Shown here piece by piece: positions 17,088 through 28,046 of a DNA stretch of 64,000 nucleotides. The translations under genes and the position numbers were made by a program. The DNA is from CALMEC01 sp963777565 (GTDB lineage: Bacteria; Actinomycetota; Thermoleophilia; Miltoncostaeales; Miltoncostaeaceae), in contig CAVZQZ010000006.1 in NCBI GenBank assembly GCA_963777565.1, forward strand, positions 434,001-498,000, written 5' to 3'. A model generated the notes under the pieces. It made no database searches, was not told where the DNA came from, and was given only the letters and a program-made list of their open reading frames with translations. Numbering within the stretch: position 1 is the first letter of the stretch; every line of letters starts with the position of its first letter.

Positions 17088-18041
17088 TCACGACGGGGAC
17101 CGCTCCGCCCCGAGCTCGGCCAGGGGTTCGGAGCGGAGGTCCCAGACCACCACCTCATCCGCACCTGATCGCAAGCGCAGCGCCCCGGTGTCGTCGAGCA
17201 CCCCGACCTGACGGCACACGAGCCCGGCGGCCCCGAACCGCCGCTCGAGGGCGTCGGGACGACCGCACACCACGAAGGCGTACGACGGAAACGTCGTGAT
17301 CCACTCCTCCAGCGCGACGCCTGGAGGGACCGGGATCGCGTCGACGTCCAGAGCGCACCCCAGACCGCCCGCGCTCTCGAGGAACTGCAGCAGCGAACCG
17401 GCGACGCCGGGCATCGACACGTCCCGCGCTGACCAGGCCTCGCCCGTCTCGGCGGCCTCCGCCAGCAGCGCGAGGTCGGACGCAGCGCGATCGCGACGCG
17501 ATCCGCGCAGGTGGCTGAAGAACGTCGACCCGTCGGCGCCGGTCACGAGCTCGCCGTCGAGGCATGCCGCGAGGCAGACCGGATCGCCCGGGCGGGCGTT
17601 GGCCGCCCGGAGCGGGCGTCCGGTCCAGCCGACCGCGAACGTCGAGAGCGCGGGCGACCCCTCCAGGACGGTGGTGTGGCCACCCATCACCGGCACCCCG
17701 TAGAGGCCGGCCGCGGCGGCGATCCCCTCGAGCGCCCCGCGAACGATCTCGTCGGACCCGACGACCGTATCGAGGAGCGCCATCGGTCTGGCGCCCGTCG
17801 CGGCGACGTCGTTCAGCACCGTCACCACCCCCGCGATCCCCGCCACCCTCGGATCGGCGGCGATCAGCTCCGGCCGGATCGCCTCGGCGGCGAGCACGCC
17901 GGCGTACTGGTCGACGATGTCGATGAGCGCGGCGTCGTCGCCATCGCCGCCGAGCGTCGCCGCCACGTGCCGCAGGTCGCGCTTGGCGAGAAGCCCGGGG
18001 TGCTCGCGAACGCGGCGGGCAAGCTCGATAAGGTCTGCCAC
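17088..18041 (-). CDS. Sll0787/MSMEG_0566-type AIR synthase-related protein
   Basis: 317-residue protein of the PurM/ThiL/HypE ATP-binding fold. GGDGDDAALID is the N-terminal ATP/metal motif. VVTVLNDVAATGARPMALLDTVVG and VPVMGGHTTVLEG are typical of the Sll0787 family of the nitrogen-starvation cluster, whose reaction is unknown. The frame starts at GTG 18041, directly abutting the ATG of the divergent gene at 18042. It is separated from its usual partners (8.5-12.2 kb) by the two-component/HD-GYP block. Confidence 0.8.
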   Translation of the reverse strand: MADLIELARRVREHPGLLAKRDLRHVAATLGGDGDDAALIDIVDQYAGVLAAEAIRPELIAADPRVAGIAGVVTVLNDVAATGARPMALLDTVVGSDEIVRGALEGIAAAAGLYGVPVMGGHTTVLEGSPALSTFAVGWTGRPLRAANARPGDPVCLAACLDGELVTGADGSTFFSHLRGSRRDRAASDLALLAEAAETGEAWSARDVSMPGVAGSLLQFLESAGGLGCALDVDAIPVPPGVALEEWITTFPSYAFVVCGRPDALERRFGAAGLVCRQVGVLDDTGALRLRSGADEVVVWDLRSEPLAELGAERSPS

Positions 18042-19424
18042 ATGGGCAGCCTACGCGTCGCCACAGCGGGCCTGGACCTCATGGCGGAGGCCCTGCGGGC
18101 GCAGGACGTCACGGTCGAGGCGATCGACTGGCGCCCCCCGGCGGCGGGCGATCCCTCCGACGTCCGCCTGCTCACCACCCTGGCGGGGGACGACGTCGAG
18201 GCCGCGAACGAGCTTGCCGTGGCGCGCCTTCAGACGGCGCGTCCGATGCTCGTGGGCGCCGGCTTGGCCGTCGACCACATCCCGGGTCTCGACGGCCGGC
18301 TCGTGCTGCACGCGGGCCCGCCGATCGCGTGGGAGCGCATGGGCGCGCCGCAACGCCGCGCGATCGTCGGCGCGTGCCTGCTCGAGGGATGGGCGACCGA
18401 TCCCGCCGACGCCGAGGCCCGCCTCTCGCGCGGCGACATCGAGGTCGCCCCCGGCCACTCGCTCGGGGCCGCCGGGGCGATGACGGGCGTCATCTCGCCG
18501 TCGATGGCGGTGTGGGTCGTGCGGGACGAGGAGAGCGGCGTCGAGGCATGGTCGCCGTTCTGCGACGGCCCGGGCGACGCGTTCTGGCTGGGCGTCGGCA
18601 GCCCAGAGGCAATACGCCGCCAGCGAGTGTTCGCGGAGGAGGTCGCCCCGGGATTCGAGGCGGCGCTTGCGGCCCGGGGGCCCATCGACGTGTTCGGCCT
18701 ATGCGCGCAGGCCGTGGCGATGGGCGACGACTGCCACATGCGACATCAGGCCGCCACGATGCTGCTGATGCGCGAGGTGCTGCCGGCGATGGCCGAGCAC
18801 GCGCCGCAGTCGGTCCTGCCGACCGCGCGGATGACATCGCCGAACGGCCACTTCGCCCTCACGCTGACGATCGCCGCCTGCCGGGCCGCGCTCGCTTCGA
18901 CACTCGGGATCCGCGGCTCGAGCCTGGTGACCTTCATCAGCCGCAACGGGGTCGACGCCGCCGTCATGCTGGCCGGGCTGCCGGGCAGGTGGTTCACCGC
19001 AGCCGCGCCACTCGTCGCGGACCCGCTCTACCGCCCGGGCTTCGGCGACGGCGACGCCGCACCCGACATCGGCGACTCCGCGCTCGTGGAATGCGCCGGC
19101 CTCGGCGGCGCGGCCAGCGCGGCAAGTCCCGGCGTCGCGGCCTTCCTCGGCGGTGGCCTCGCCGACGCCCTCGAGCGCACCCGCATGATGGACGACATCT
19201 GCCTCACAAGGAGCGAGCGGTTCCGCATCCCGACGCTGGACGGCGAGGGCACGCCCCTCGGCGTCGATGCCCGGCGGTGCCTCGAGACCGGCACCACGCC
19301 GCTCATCAACACCGGGATCCTGCACCGTGTCGATGGTGGCCAGATCGGGGCGGGCATCGCACGGGTCCCCCTCGAGCCGTTCCGCGACGCGCTCGTGGCA
19401 CTCGCCGGGGAGCTTGCGCGGTGA
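18042..19424 (+). CDS. DUF1116 protein, AllG-like oxamate carbamoyltransferase subunit
   Basis: 460 residues of the DUF1116 (YlbE/AllG) family. Matching features are VEAIDWRPPAAGDP at the N-terminus, VLHAGPPIAWERM, GACLLEGWA, GAAGAMTGVISPSM and DIGDSALVECAGLGGAA. In E. coli the AllF/AllG/AllH trio forms oxamate carbamoyltransferase, which splits oxalurate with phosphate to oxamate and carbamoyl phosphate. Here AllG-like is followed at once by AllH-like, and a carbamate kinase lies at 7.5 kb. No AllF (FdrA) is visible. ATG 18042 is back to back with the neighbouring divergent start. Confidence 0.85.
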   Translation: MGSLRVATAGLDLMAEALRAQDVTVEAIDWRPPAAGDPSDVRLLTTLAGDDVEAANELAVARLQTARPMLVGAGLAVDHIPGLDGRLVLHAGPPIAWERMGAPQRRAIVGACLLEGWATDPADAEARLSRGDIEVAPGHSLGAAGAMTGVISPSMAVWVVRDEESGVEAWSPFCDGPGDAFWLGVGSPEAIRRQRVFAEEVAPGFEAALAARGPIDVFGLCAQAVAMGDDCHMRHQAATMLLMREVLPAMAEHAPQSVLPTARMTSPNGHFALTLTIAACRAALASTLGIRGSSLVTFISRNGVDAAVMLAGLPGRWFTAAAPLVADPLYRPGFGDGDAAPDIGDSALVECAGLGGAASAASPGVAAFLGGGLADALERTRMMDDICLTRSERFRIPTLDGEGTPLGVDARRCLETGTTPLINTGILHRVDGGQIGAGIARVPLEPFRDALVALAGELAR

Positions 19425-20142
19425 TCCCGACCTGCGCCGCACCCTGACGCTCCGGGTCCGCCGGGCCGGCGTGATGGTCGGCAGGTTCGACGACGGTCGG
19501 GTGACGGCGGCGGGCGCCGGGTGGGCCTGGCTCCGCGGCGACGGCCGGGTCGTGCACGTCACCGGGCTCCGCGGCCCCCGCGGACCCCTCACCGCGGTCG
19601 TTGCGAGCATGCCGATCCTGCGCGCGGGTCAGCGTGTGACGCTCGACCTCGCCGAGTCGGAGCCCTGGCACACCCCGCCGCCCCCGCCGCCGGCCGACGC
19701 CCTCCTGGTCGCGGGGGCGTGCGAGGCTGCCCGGCCACACGCGTGGAACGACCCGCGTGCGCTCGAGCTCGGCGCCGCGCCGTTTCGGGAAGTCGTCGAG
19801 GCGCTCGCCGGGCGGGGGCCGGGGCTCACTCCGGCCGGCGACGACGCCGTCGCCGGATACCTGCTCGCGCGCCGCGCGCTGGATCCCGCCGGCACACGCC
19901 ACGACGCCGCGATCGCGCTGCAGGTCGCGCGCGCCGCGACCGGCGAACCCGCGCGATCGTTGCTGCGCGCCGCGACACGCGGTGAGGCGTTCGAGCCGGT
20001 GGCGGCTATGCTCGCCGCGCTGCTCCGAGCCGACGGACCGGCGCTCGCCCCCGCGGTCCGGCGGCTCGCTGCGCTGGGGGCGACCACCGGCCGCGCCACC
20101 CTCACCGGCCTGATCCGCGGGTTACAGCCAGCGCCGATGTGA
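19414..20142 (+). CDS. DUF2877 protein, AllH-like oxamate carbamoyltransferase subunit
   Basis: About 242 residues of the DUF2877 (YlbF/AllH) family. The hallmark GRGPGLTPAGDDAVAGYLLARRA is near the middle, preceded by a Pro-rich link. The start is uncertain: TTG 19414 overlaps the AllG-like stop by 11 bases, and the next in-frame start is GTG 19471. It is co-transcribed with the DUF1116 gene, and the pairing is diagnostic for the AllGH module. It ends directly against the convergent aspartase stop (20142/20143). Confidence 0.78.
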   Translation: MRGDPDLRRTLTLRVRRAGVMVGRFDDGRVTAAGAGWAWLRGDGRVVHVTGLRGPRGPLTAVVASMPILRAGQRVTLDLAESEPWHTPPPPPPADALLVAGACEAARPHAWNDPRALELGAAPFREVVEALAGRGPGLTPAGDDAVAGYLLARRALDPAGTRHDAAIALQVARAATGEPARSLLRAATRGEAFEPVAAMLAALLRADGPALAPAVRRLAALGATTGRATLTGLIRGLQPAPM

Positions 20143-21606
<1,464 letters not shown>

Positions 21607-21644
21607 GCCTCAGCTGCCCGCGTGACGGGCGCGCGGCGGCGCGC

Positions 21645-21857
21645 CTAGGAGCGGAACGTGAGGGGATGCTCGCCGGCGGAGCACCAGAACACCAGACAGC
21701 CTTCGTCCTCCAGGTGGCCGACGCACCGGCATTCGCAGGCGTGCTCGGCGCACGGACGGCGCACCCGGGCGAGGATCCCGTCGGCACGAGCCGGGACGAT
21801 GTCCGGGAAGAGCTCTGAGACGTCGGTGACGATCTCAAGCCGAAGCGCTGTGGTCAT
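21645..21857 (-). CDS. Small Cys-rich protein coupled to the capD-like gene
   Basis: 70 residues with a probable metal-binding C-terminus: CAEHACECRCVGHLEDEG followed by CLVFWCSAGEH. The six Cys and three His suggest zinc or Fe-S binding. ATG 21857 overlaps the upstream stop as ATGA and has AGGAAGGA about 6 bases before it, so translation is coupled to the polysaccharide gene. I do not recognise the family. Confidence 0.65.
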   Translation of the reverse strand: MTTALRLEIVTDVSELFPDIVPARADGILARVRRPCAEHACECRCVGHLEDEGCLVFWCSAGEHPLTFRS

Positions 21858-23816
21858 GCGGTTCCTTCCTGCTTTCCGGGAACGGTCGTGCTGGTGTGTT
21901 CGGAGTCGGACGGAGCTTCCCTGCCTGCGCTCAACGTGCGCCAAAGGACGTCGGCGCAACCGCTGACGTCGCCCGCGCCGACGCGCTCCTCGAGGAGCTC
22001 GATGCCGATTCGCAGGGCCACAGGATCGAGCGGGGGGCGGGTGGCTCGCATGATCTTGCCATACCTGGTGGGACGGACGTCCTCGTCCACGTTGAACAGC
22101 TCCTCGTGGAGCTTCTCGCCCGGCCGGATGCCCGACGACCTCGATCGCGATGTCCCGGCCCGGCTCGTGCCCCGAGAGCGCGGATCATGCTCTCGGCGAG
22201 GTCGATGATCCGGACCGGCTCGCCCATGTCGAGCACGAAGATGTCGCCGCCGTCGGCGATCCCGGTCGCCTCGATCACGAGCTGCACGGCCTCGGGAATC
22301 GTCATGAAGAAGCGCGTCATCTCGGCGTGGGTCACCGTGACCGGCCCGCCCTGCCTCGATCTGGCGACGGAAGATCGGCAGCGACCGAGCCGGAGCTCCC
22401 GAGGACGTTGCCGAACCGCACCGCCGCGAAGCGGGTGGCGGACGCCGCGCCGCGCGACTCGACGATGCGCTCGGCGAGGGCCTTCGTCGCGCCCATGACC
22501 GTCTTCGGCTCCACCGCCTTGTCGGTCGAGATCAGGCAGAACCGCTCGACCCCGAGGCGCTCCGCGAGCACCGCGAGCATCGGCGGTGCGCGAGCGCGTT
22601 GTTCGCGACCGCCTGGAGCGGGTTGAGCTCCATCATCGGCACGTGCTTGTAGGCGGCGGCGTGGAACACGATCGTCGGGCGGTGCTCCTGGAAGACCCGC
22701 TCCATGGCGACCTCGTCCTTGCAGTCGGCGATGATCGGGGCGAGCAGGCCGGCGTGGCCGCGCTCGCGCAGCTGCACGATCGATCTCGAAGAGGTTGTTC
22801 TCGGCGTGGTCGACCATCACCAGGCGCGCGGGCGCCGGCGCCGGAGCACCTGGCGGCAGAGCTCGCGGCCGATCGATCCGCCGGCGCCGGTGACCAGCAC
22901 CGACCGGCCGTTGAGGTAGCGGGCGACACCTGCGCGAAGTCGATCTCGACCGGGGCGCGGCCGAGCACGTCCTCCACGCGCACCTCGCGCAGCGAGCCGC
23001 ACCGTGACCTCGCCGGTGATCAGCTCGGGCAGGCCCGGCAGGGTCGTGCAGGGCACGCCGGCCAGCGCGGCAGGCCTCGACGATCTCCTGGCGCACCACG
23101 CCCGGCGCCGACGGCATGGCGATGATGACCTCGTCGACGTGGGTCTCGCGCAGGATCGCGCGGCAGGTCGTCGCGGCGCACCGCGCACCCGCGTGCCCTG
23201 CACGCGCAGGCCGGCGCTTGCGCGGGTCGTCGTCGATCAGGCCCACCGGGGTGTAGCCGAGCGTCGCGGTTGCGCTTCATCTCGCGCAGCAGCGTGTTGC
23301 CCGCGTCGCCGGCGCCGCAGATCAGGACCTCCTTGCCCTTGCGCGCGACCAGCTCGGACCGCGGCGGGCGCTCGATGACGCTCCGCACGACGAAGCGCAC
23401 GCCGCCCACGAGCGTGAGCGTGAGAACGAGGTCGAAGACGAGCACGCCGCGCGGCATCGTGACGGCGGCGCCGCGGGGGCGGTGCACCGGCTGCCAGAAC
23501 GACAGGACGGCGGTGATGATGCAGGCTCGACGACGACGACCGCGAGGACGATCGCCTGGAGGTCGCGCAGGCTCGTGAAGCGCCACCACTTGGTGTAGAA
23601 GCGCATCGCCGACGAAGTACGAGCAGCTTGACGCCGATGACGATCGCCGACCGTCGCGGCGAACAGCCGCTCGTAGCCGCCCGGGCACGTCGCCGTCGAA
23701 GCGGAAGTAGAACGCCAGCCACCAGGCAGCGGCGACCAGGCCCGCGTCCACGCGCGATCTGCCCGCCCGATGGAGGTAGCGCGCCGGGGGCTCCAGTCGA
23801 TCGGCGGGAGTCTCAC
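21854..23816 (-). CDS. CapD/FlaA1-type NDP-sugar 4,6-dehydratase (frameshifted)
   Basis: Membrane-anchored nucleoside-diphosphate-sugar epimerase/dehydratase of the CapD/WbpM/PglF type, which starts bacillosamine- or QuiNAc-type sugar synthesis for surface glycans. Read across frames from GTG 23816: N-terminal membrane segments (AAWWLAFYFRFDGDV), a CoA-binding-3-like domain (EVLICGAGDAGNTLLREMKR), then Rossmann VLVTGAGGSIGREL, HAAAYKHVPMMELNP, and STDKAVEPKTVMGATKALAE with Met in the catalytic Tyr position, as in this subclass. The C-terminus DVRPTRYGKIMRATRPPLD is intact. At least ten single-base shifts between about 22.1 and 23.75 kb break the frame. Confidence 0.75.
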
Positions 23817-24842
23817 GAGGCGGCCGAGTGTAGTAGCACCGTGCTCCAGGATCAGGTCGAGAAGCACGTCCGGGTCGCGCAACGGCGGTCGGCGGCTCGC
23901 GGTCGCGGCGCTCCGAGGACCACGTCGTCGGGCGCGCTCGAGCCGGCGCAGGCGCCCCTCGTCGATGAGCCGGCGGTCGACCGCGCCGAGGCGCGCGGCG
24001 AACGGCGTGTAGGCCGGCACGCCGAGCGCGGCGGCCTCGCGGTTCATCGTGCCGCCGGCGCTCACGACCAGGTCGGCGGCGGCCACGAGGCTCGGGCCGT
24101 CGACCGGACGCGTCGGGCACGATGCCGCGCTGCCCGCGAGCGCCTCGCGCTGCTCGTCGGTGCGCGGGAAGCACGACGGTCTGGACCTCGGGACGGTCGA
24201 GCAGGCGCTCCAGGCGTCGCTGAAGAGGTCGGTGGAGCGCGCCGCGGTGGTAGAGCGTCACCTCCGGCGGCGGGCGCAGCACCGCGATCAAGCCGCGCCG
24301 GGTCGAGTCCGAGCTCGCCGGCCACGCCCGGGTCGAGCACGTGGTCGGCGAGGTAGTACTCCTCCTTCAGGCCGGGGTAGCGGACCAGCTTCGGCGGGCG
24401 CATGCCGTAGCGCGCGAGCGCCGCCTCCGGGATCGCGGCCGGCACCAGCACGCGCGGTGCGCCAGGCGGCCGTTCCAGTGGTGCATCGCCGTGGCGTACT
24501 CGTAGTCGAACATCGTGACCTGCGGCGTGCCCGCCAGCCGGGCCGCGACCGGCTGGTCGGTGCTGCCGTGGGCCACCGCCAGGTCGAAGCGCTCCCGGCG
24601 GGCGAAGCGCACGAGCGCCGACGAGCGGCCGGCCATCGGCCCGCGCCTTGCCCGGCCGCGACGCCGCCGCCGTGGGCGCCGACCACGGTGTGCGGGATGC
24701 CGAAGCGCTCCAGCAGCCCGATGGTCTGGGCGAATGCGCGGGCCGTGACGGTCACCTCGTGGCCGCGGGCCTGCAACCGCGCGATGAGCGGCCGGAAGAT
24801 CACCACGTGCGGCGAGTTGGTGATGTCGACCCAGATCCGCAT
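23813..24842 (-). CDS. DUF354-family glycosyltransferase-like protein (frameshifted)
   Basis: The N-terminus MRIWVDITNSPHVVIFRPLI and VTARAFAQTIGLLERFGIPH is diagnostic for DUF354, a GT-B-like family in polysaccharide clusters. Later segments in other frames continue it: PKLVRYPGLKEEYYLADHVL, then DLVVSAGGTMNREAAALGVP and DVLLDLILEHGATTLGRL. Single-base shifts near 24.65, 24.45, 24.3, 24.1 and 23.9 kb break it. The 3' limit is uncertain, and a GTGA overlap with the capD-like start at 23816 is likely. A 182-base gap separates it from the next gene upstream. Confidence 0.68.
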
Positions 24843-25024
24843 CGGGTCGAGAATTCCCTAGTGCTCCCGCTCGTGAGTACGCCACCATTTCCCGAGCGCA
24901 AACCGAATCAGGCAAGGACGCAGTGTCCCGCCGCTACCGCAGGATGTAACGGTGGGACCGAGGACGCCGCATGACGACGGTTTACAGCCGGCAAACGTGG
25001 CGATATCCACGAGCGGGAGCACTC

Positions 25025-26130
25025 TTACCCGAGGGCGCCGGCGACGGCGGCCACGACCTGCTCCACCTCGTCGCGCGTGAGGTTGCGGGTGCATCGGGAG
25101 GGCGAGCCCGGTGCGCGCGTGCTCCTCGGCGACGGGAAGGTCGCCCTCCGAGTAGCCCAGGTGCCGCGAACACCGGCTGCAGGTGCATGGGGATGCCGTA
25201 GTAGACGGCCGCGCCGACGCCGGCGCCGGCCAAGGCGGCACGGATCTCGTCGCGGCGCGGGTGGCGGGCCATATAGAGGTGGTAGACGTGCTTCGCACCC
25301 GGGCGCTCCGCGGGGAGCGTCATATGGTCGCCGAGGCCGCACTCGCGGTACCAGTCGGCGGCCTGGCGCGCGGCCGGCGTTCCATCGTCGAGGTGCGGGT
25401 AGGAAGATCCTGATGATCGCGGCCTGGAGCTCGTCGAGGCGGGAGTTGTAGCCCACCTCCTCGAACACCACCTTGTCCTTCGATCCGTGGAAGCGGAGCC
25501 GCCGCACGCGCTCGGCGAGCGTCTCGTCACGGCAGACGATCATGCCGCCGTCCCCGATCCCCGGGAAGTTCTTGGTCGGGAAGAAGCTGAAGGTGACGGC
25601 GTCGCCCATGGTGCCCACCGGCCAGGTGTCGTCCGCGGCACCGAAGGCCTGGGCGGCGTCCTCGATCACGACCAGCCCGTGCTCGCGCGGCGGTCGTCAG
25701 GATCGGCGTCATCTCGGCCGGGTGACCGAAGATGTGCGACCGGCATGATCGCCTTGGTACGGTCGGTGATCCGAGCCTCGATGGCCTCGGGATCGAGGTA
25801 GTCGTGTCCGGGTCGATGTCGACGAACACCGGGGTCGCGCCGATCCGGGCGATCGCCTCGGCCGTGGCGTAGAAGGTGTAGGGCGTCGTGATGACCTCGT
25901 CGCCGGGGCCGACCTCGAGCGCCCTGCAACGCGATCACGAGCGCGTCGGTCCCGTTGGCCACGCCGACGCAGGGGCGGCTCTGCAACCGTGTCGAGATCT
26001 CCCCCTCGAGGGCGGCGACCTCGGGGCCGAGGATGAAGCGTCCGCTGTCGAGCACGCCTCCGAGCGCGGCGTCGATCTCGGCGCGCAGTGGCCCGTACTG
26101 GGCCTGGATGTCCATCAACGGGATGCTCAT
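25025..26130 (-). CDS. DegT/DnrJ/EryC1/StrS sugar aminotransferase (frameshifted)
   Basis: PLP-dependent aminotransferase of nucleotide 3- or 4-keto sugars, a natural partner of the CapD-type dehydratase. The start is ATG 26130 (MSIPLMDIQAQYGPLRAEI), then SGRFILGPEVAALE, VANGTDALVIAL, DAAQAFGA, and the PLP lysine in SFFPTKNFPGIGDGGMIV. It ends LTRDEVEQVVAAVAGALG. About seven single-base indels occur (near 25925, 25802, 25740, 25690, 25403, 25167 and 25088). Restoring the frame gives a normal ~368-residue protein, so I treat the breaks as probable sequence errors. Confidence 0.78.
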
Positions 26131-26279
26131 GGCGGGATGGCCGAGGACGACCGGCGCGGCAGTGTAGCAATCGGTTCGGTCGCGGCCCGACGCGTCGGTT
26201 TGCCCGCCCGCGGCCGATCTGATCGGGTACCGCGCGACCCAGGCATTGCCCACGCGACATCGAACGTTTGTCAATCGAC
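26131..26279. promoter_or_regulatory. Divergent promoter region
   Basis: A 149-base gap between the DegT aminotransferase (leftward) and the phosphodiester glycosidase (rightward), so it should carry both promoters. No convincing -35/-10 pair or long dyad is visible. Confidence 0.35.
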
Positions 26280-28046
26280 ATGGGACACCTCCGCCAGACA
26301 TCCCGATCCCGGCCCGTTCTCGTCGCGACGTGCGCCCTCACGGTCGTGCTGGGCGGCGCCTCGACGGCCGTCGCCGAGCTCAGCGAGGTGGTGCCGGGCA
26401 TCACCTACGAGCGGCTGGCGCGCCCGGGTCAGGTCATCCACGTCGTTCGCGTGGTCCAGGGGCCGCGCATCTCGATCCGGCCGGTGCTGACCGGGGGGTC
26501 GCCGTCACAGCGGGGCCGGCTCACGAACGCGATGCGGGTCCGCCTCGGCGGCGGTGCGGTCGTCGGCGTCAACGGCGACTACTTCAACCTCGACAACGCC
26601 TATCCGAGCGGGTTGCTCATGGTGGGCGGCGAGCTCGTGAGCGAACCGGAGCCGACCCGCTCGGCGCTCCTCTTCCCTGCGAGCGGGCAGCTGACGACGG
26701 CGAAGGTCGCGCTCACCGGGACGTGGCAGGCGTCCGACGTGACCGTGCCCACGCCGTTCCCCTCCAGGACCTTCGCGGGCGTCAACCGCCCGTCCGAGCG
26801 CGCGAACGAGACGCTCGTCTACACGTCGCGCTACGGAACCCTCACCCCCACCGGGGATCGGGTCGACGCGCTCATCGCGCTCGACCCGCCCGGCGTGGTG
26901 GGTATCAACACCCCGGTCACCGGCACTGTGCAGACCGTGAGCCCGGGCGGCGGCAGCGGCATCGGGCCCGGCAAGCTCGTCATCAGCGGAGCCGGTCAGG
27001 GCGGCGACGAGGTGCTCGCCGACCTCATCCCGGGCCGGCGCGTCACGCTCACATTCGGGGTCGCGGGGGTCCCCGCCGACGTGACCGACGCGATCGGCGG
27101 CGGGCCGACGCTGGTGCAGGACGGCGTCGCGATCACCGGCGTCAGCGAGGGCTTCACGTCAGGTCAGATCGGGTCCCGAACGTCACGAACCGCCATCGGG
27201 CAGACCGCCGACGGGACGATCCTGCTCGTGACCGTCGAGGGGCCCCGCCAGTCGAGCCGCGGGGTGACAATGGCCGAGCAGGCGGCGCTGCTGGTGTCGC
27301 TGGGGGCGCGCACGGCGGTCGGGATGGACGGCGGTGGAAGCGCCCTGATGTCGATCCGGGACAGCCTCGTGACGCCGTGGGCGTCTGAGCGGGCAATCAG
27401 CGACGCGGTCGTCGTCTCGTACAGCGGCGTCCAGCTCTCGGCGCCCGATCCGTTCATCTCGCCGAACGGTGACGGCGTGGCCGAGCGGACGCTCACGACC
27501 GCGCGCGCGCCGACGGCGGGCACGGTCCGCATCACGCTCGCGCACCCGAATGGGCGGGCTGTGAGGATGCTCTACGCCGGGCCGCTCGGCCCGGCAGGGA
27601 GGAAGATCACGCTTGCCCAGAGCACGCTGCGCGCGAAGGACGGTCGCTACCGGGTGATCGCCCGCTTCGTTCCGGGCGACAGCTCGGGCCCGACGGCCCA
27701 GAGCCAGAACGTGACCGTGGACCGCACGCTCGGCTTCCTCCGGCTGCGCAAGATCGGCAAGGCACCCGCGACCAGGCTGCACATCGGCTTCAAGCTCGCC
27801 AAGGCGGCGCGGGCGACGATCGTCGTGCGGGACGCCAAGGGCGGCTCGGCGAAGCTCATCTTCCGCAACCGGCTCATCCGGGCCGGCGCCCGAGCGGTGA
27901 CCTACGACCTCAAGCGCGCCCGCAAGCCGCTGAAGCCGGGGATCTACACCGTGAGCGTCAGCGTGAAGACGAAGCAGGGCGAGCCCACCCTCTCGGGGCG
28001 GGTGCTGGTCACGGCGCCGAAGCGACCCGCCGCGCCCGGCGCCTGA
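26280..28046 (+). CDS. Secreted phosphodiester glycosidase (NAGPA domain) family protein
   Basis: About 588 residues from ATG 26280 (TTG 26268 possible). An N-terminal signal peptide (VLVATCALTVVLGGASTAVA) is followed by the NAGPA domain (about 60-390) with GGGAVVGVNGDYFNLDN, GPTLVQDG, RTSRTAIGQTADGTILLVTV and GARTAVGMDGGGSALM, the usual signature. The C-terminal third contains PDPFISPNGDGVAERT and Ig-like or FlgD-like beta-rich repeats rich in Lys and Arg. It likely acts outside the cell on phosphodiester-linked sugars of the envelope. It overlaps the convergent dedA 3' end by 38 bases. Confidence 0.85.
   Translation: MGHLRQTSRSRPVLVATCALTVVLGGASTAVAELSEVVPGITYERLARPGQVIHVVRVVQGPRISIRPVLTGGSPSQRGRLTNAMRVRLGGGAVVGVNGDYFNLDNAYPSGLLMVGGELVSEPEPTRSALLFPASGQLTTAKVALTGTWQASDVTVPTPFPSRTFAGVNRPSERANETLVYTSRYGTLTPTGDRVDALIALDPPGVVGINTPVTGTVQTVSPGGGSGIGPGKLVISGAGQGGDEVLADLIPGRRVTLTFGVAGVPADVTDAIGGGPTLVQDGVAITGVSEGFTSGQIGSRTSRTAIGQTADGTILLVTVEGPRQSSRGVTMAEQAALLVSLGARTAVGMDGGGSALMSIRDSLVTPWASERAISDAVVVSYSGVQLSAPDPFISPNGDGVAERTLTTARAPTAGTVRITLAHPNGRAVRMLYAGPLGPAGRKITLAQSTLRAKDGRYRVIARFVPGDSSGPTAQSQNVTVDRTLGFLRLRKIGKAPATRLHIGFKLAKAARATIVVRDAKGGSAKLIFRNRLIRAGARAVTYDLKRARKPLKPGIYTVSVSVKTKQGEPTLSGRVLVTAPKRPAAPGA

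Noticed and set aside
22100..26000. Genuine pseudogenisation by a mobile element
   Set aside because: No transposase, terminal repeats or target-site duplications; only single-base changes.
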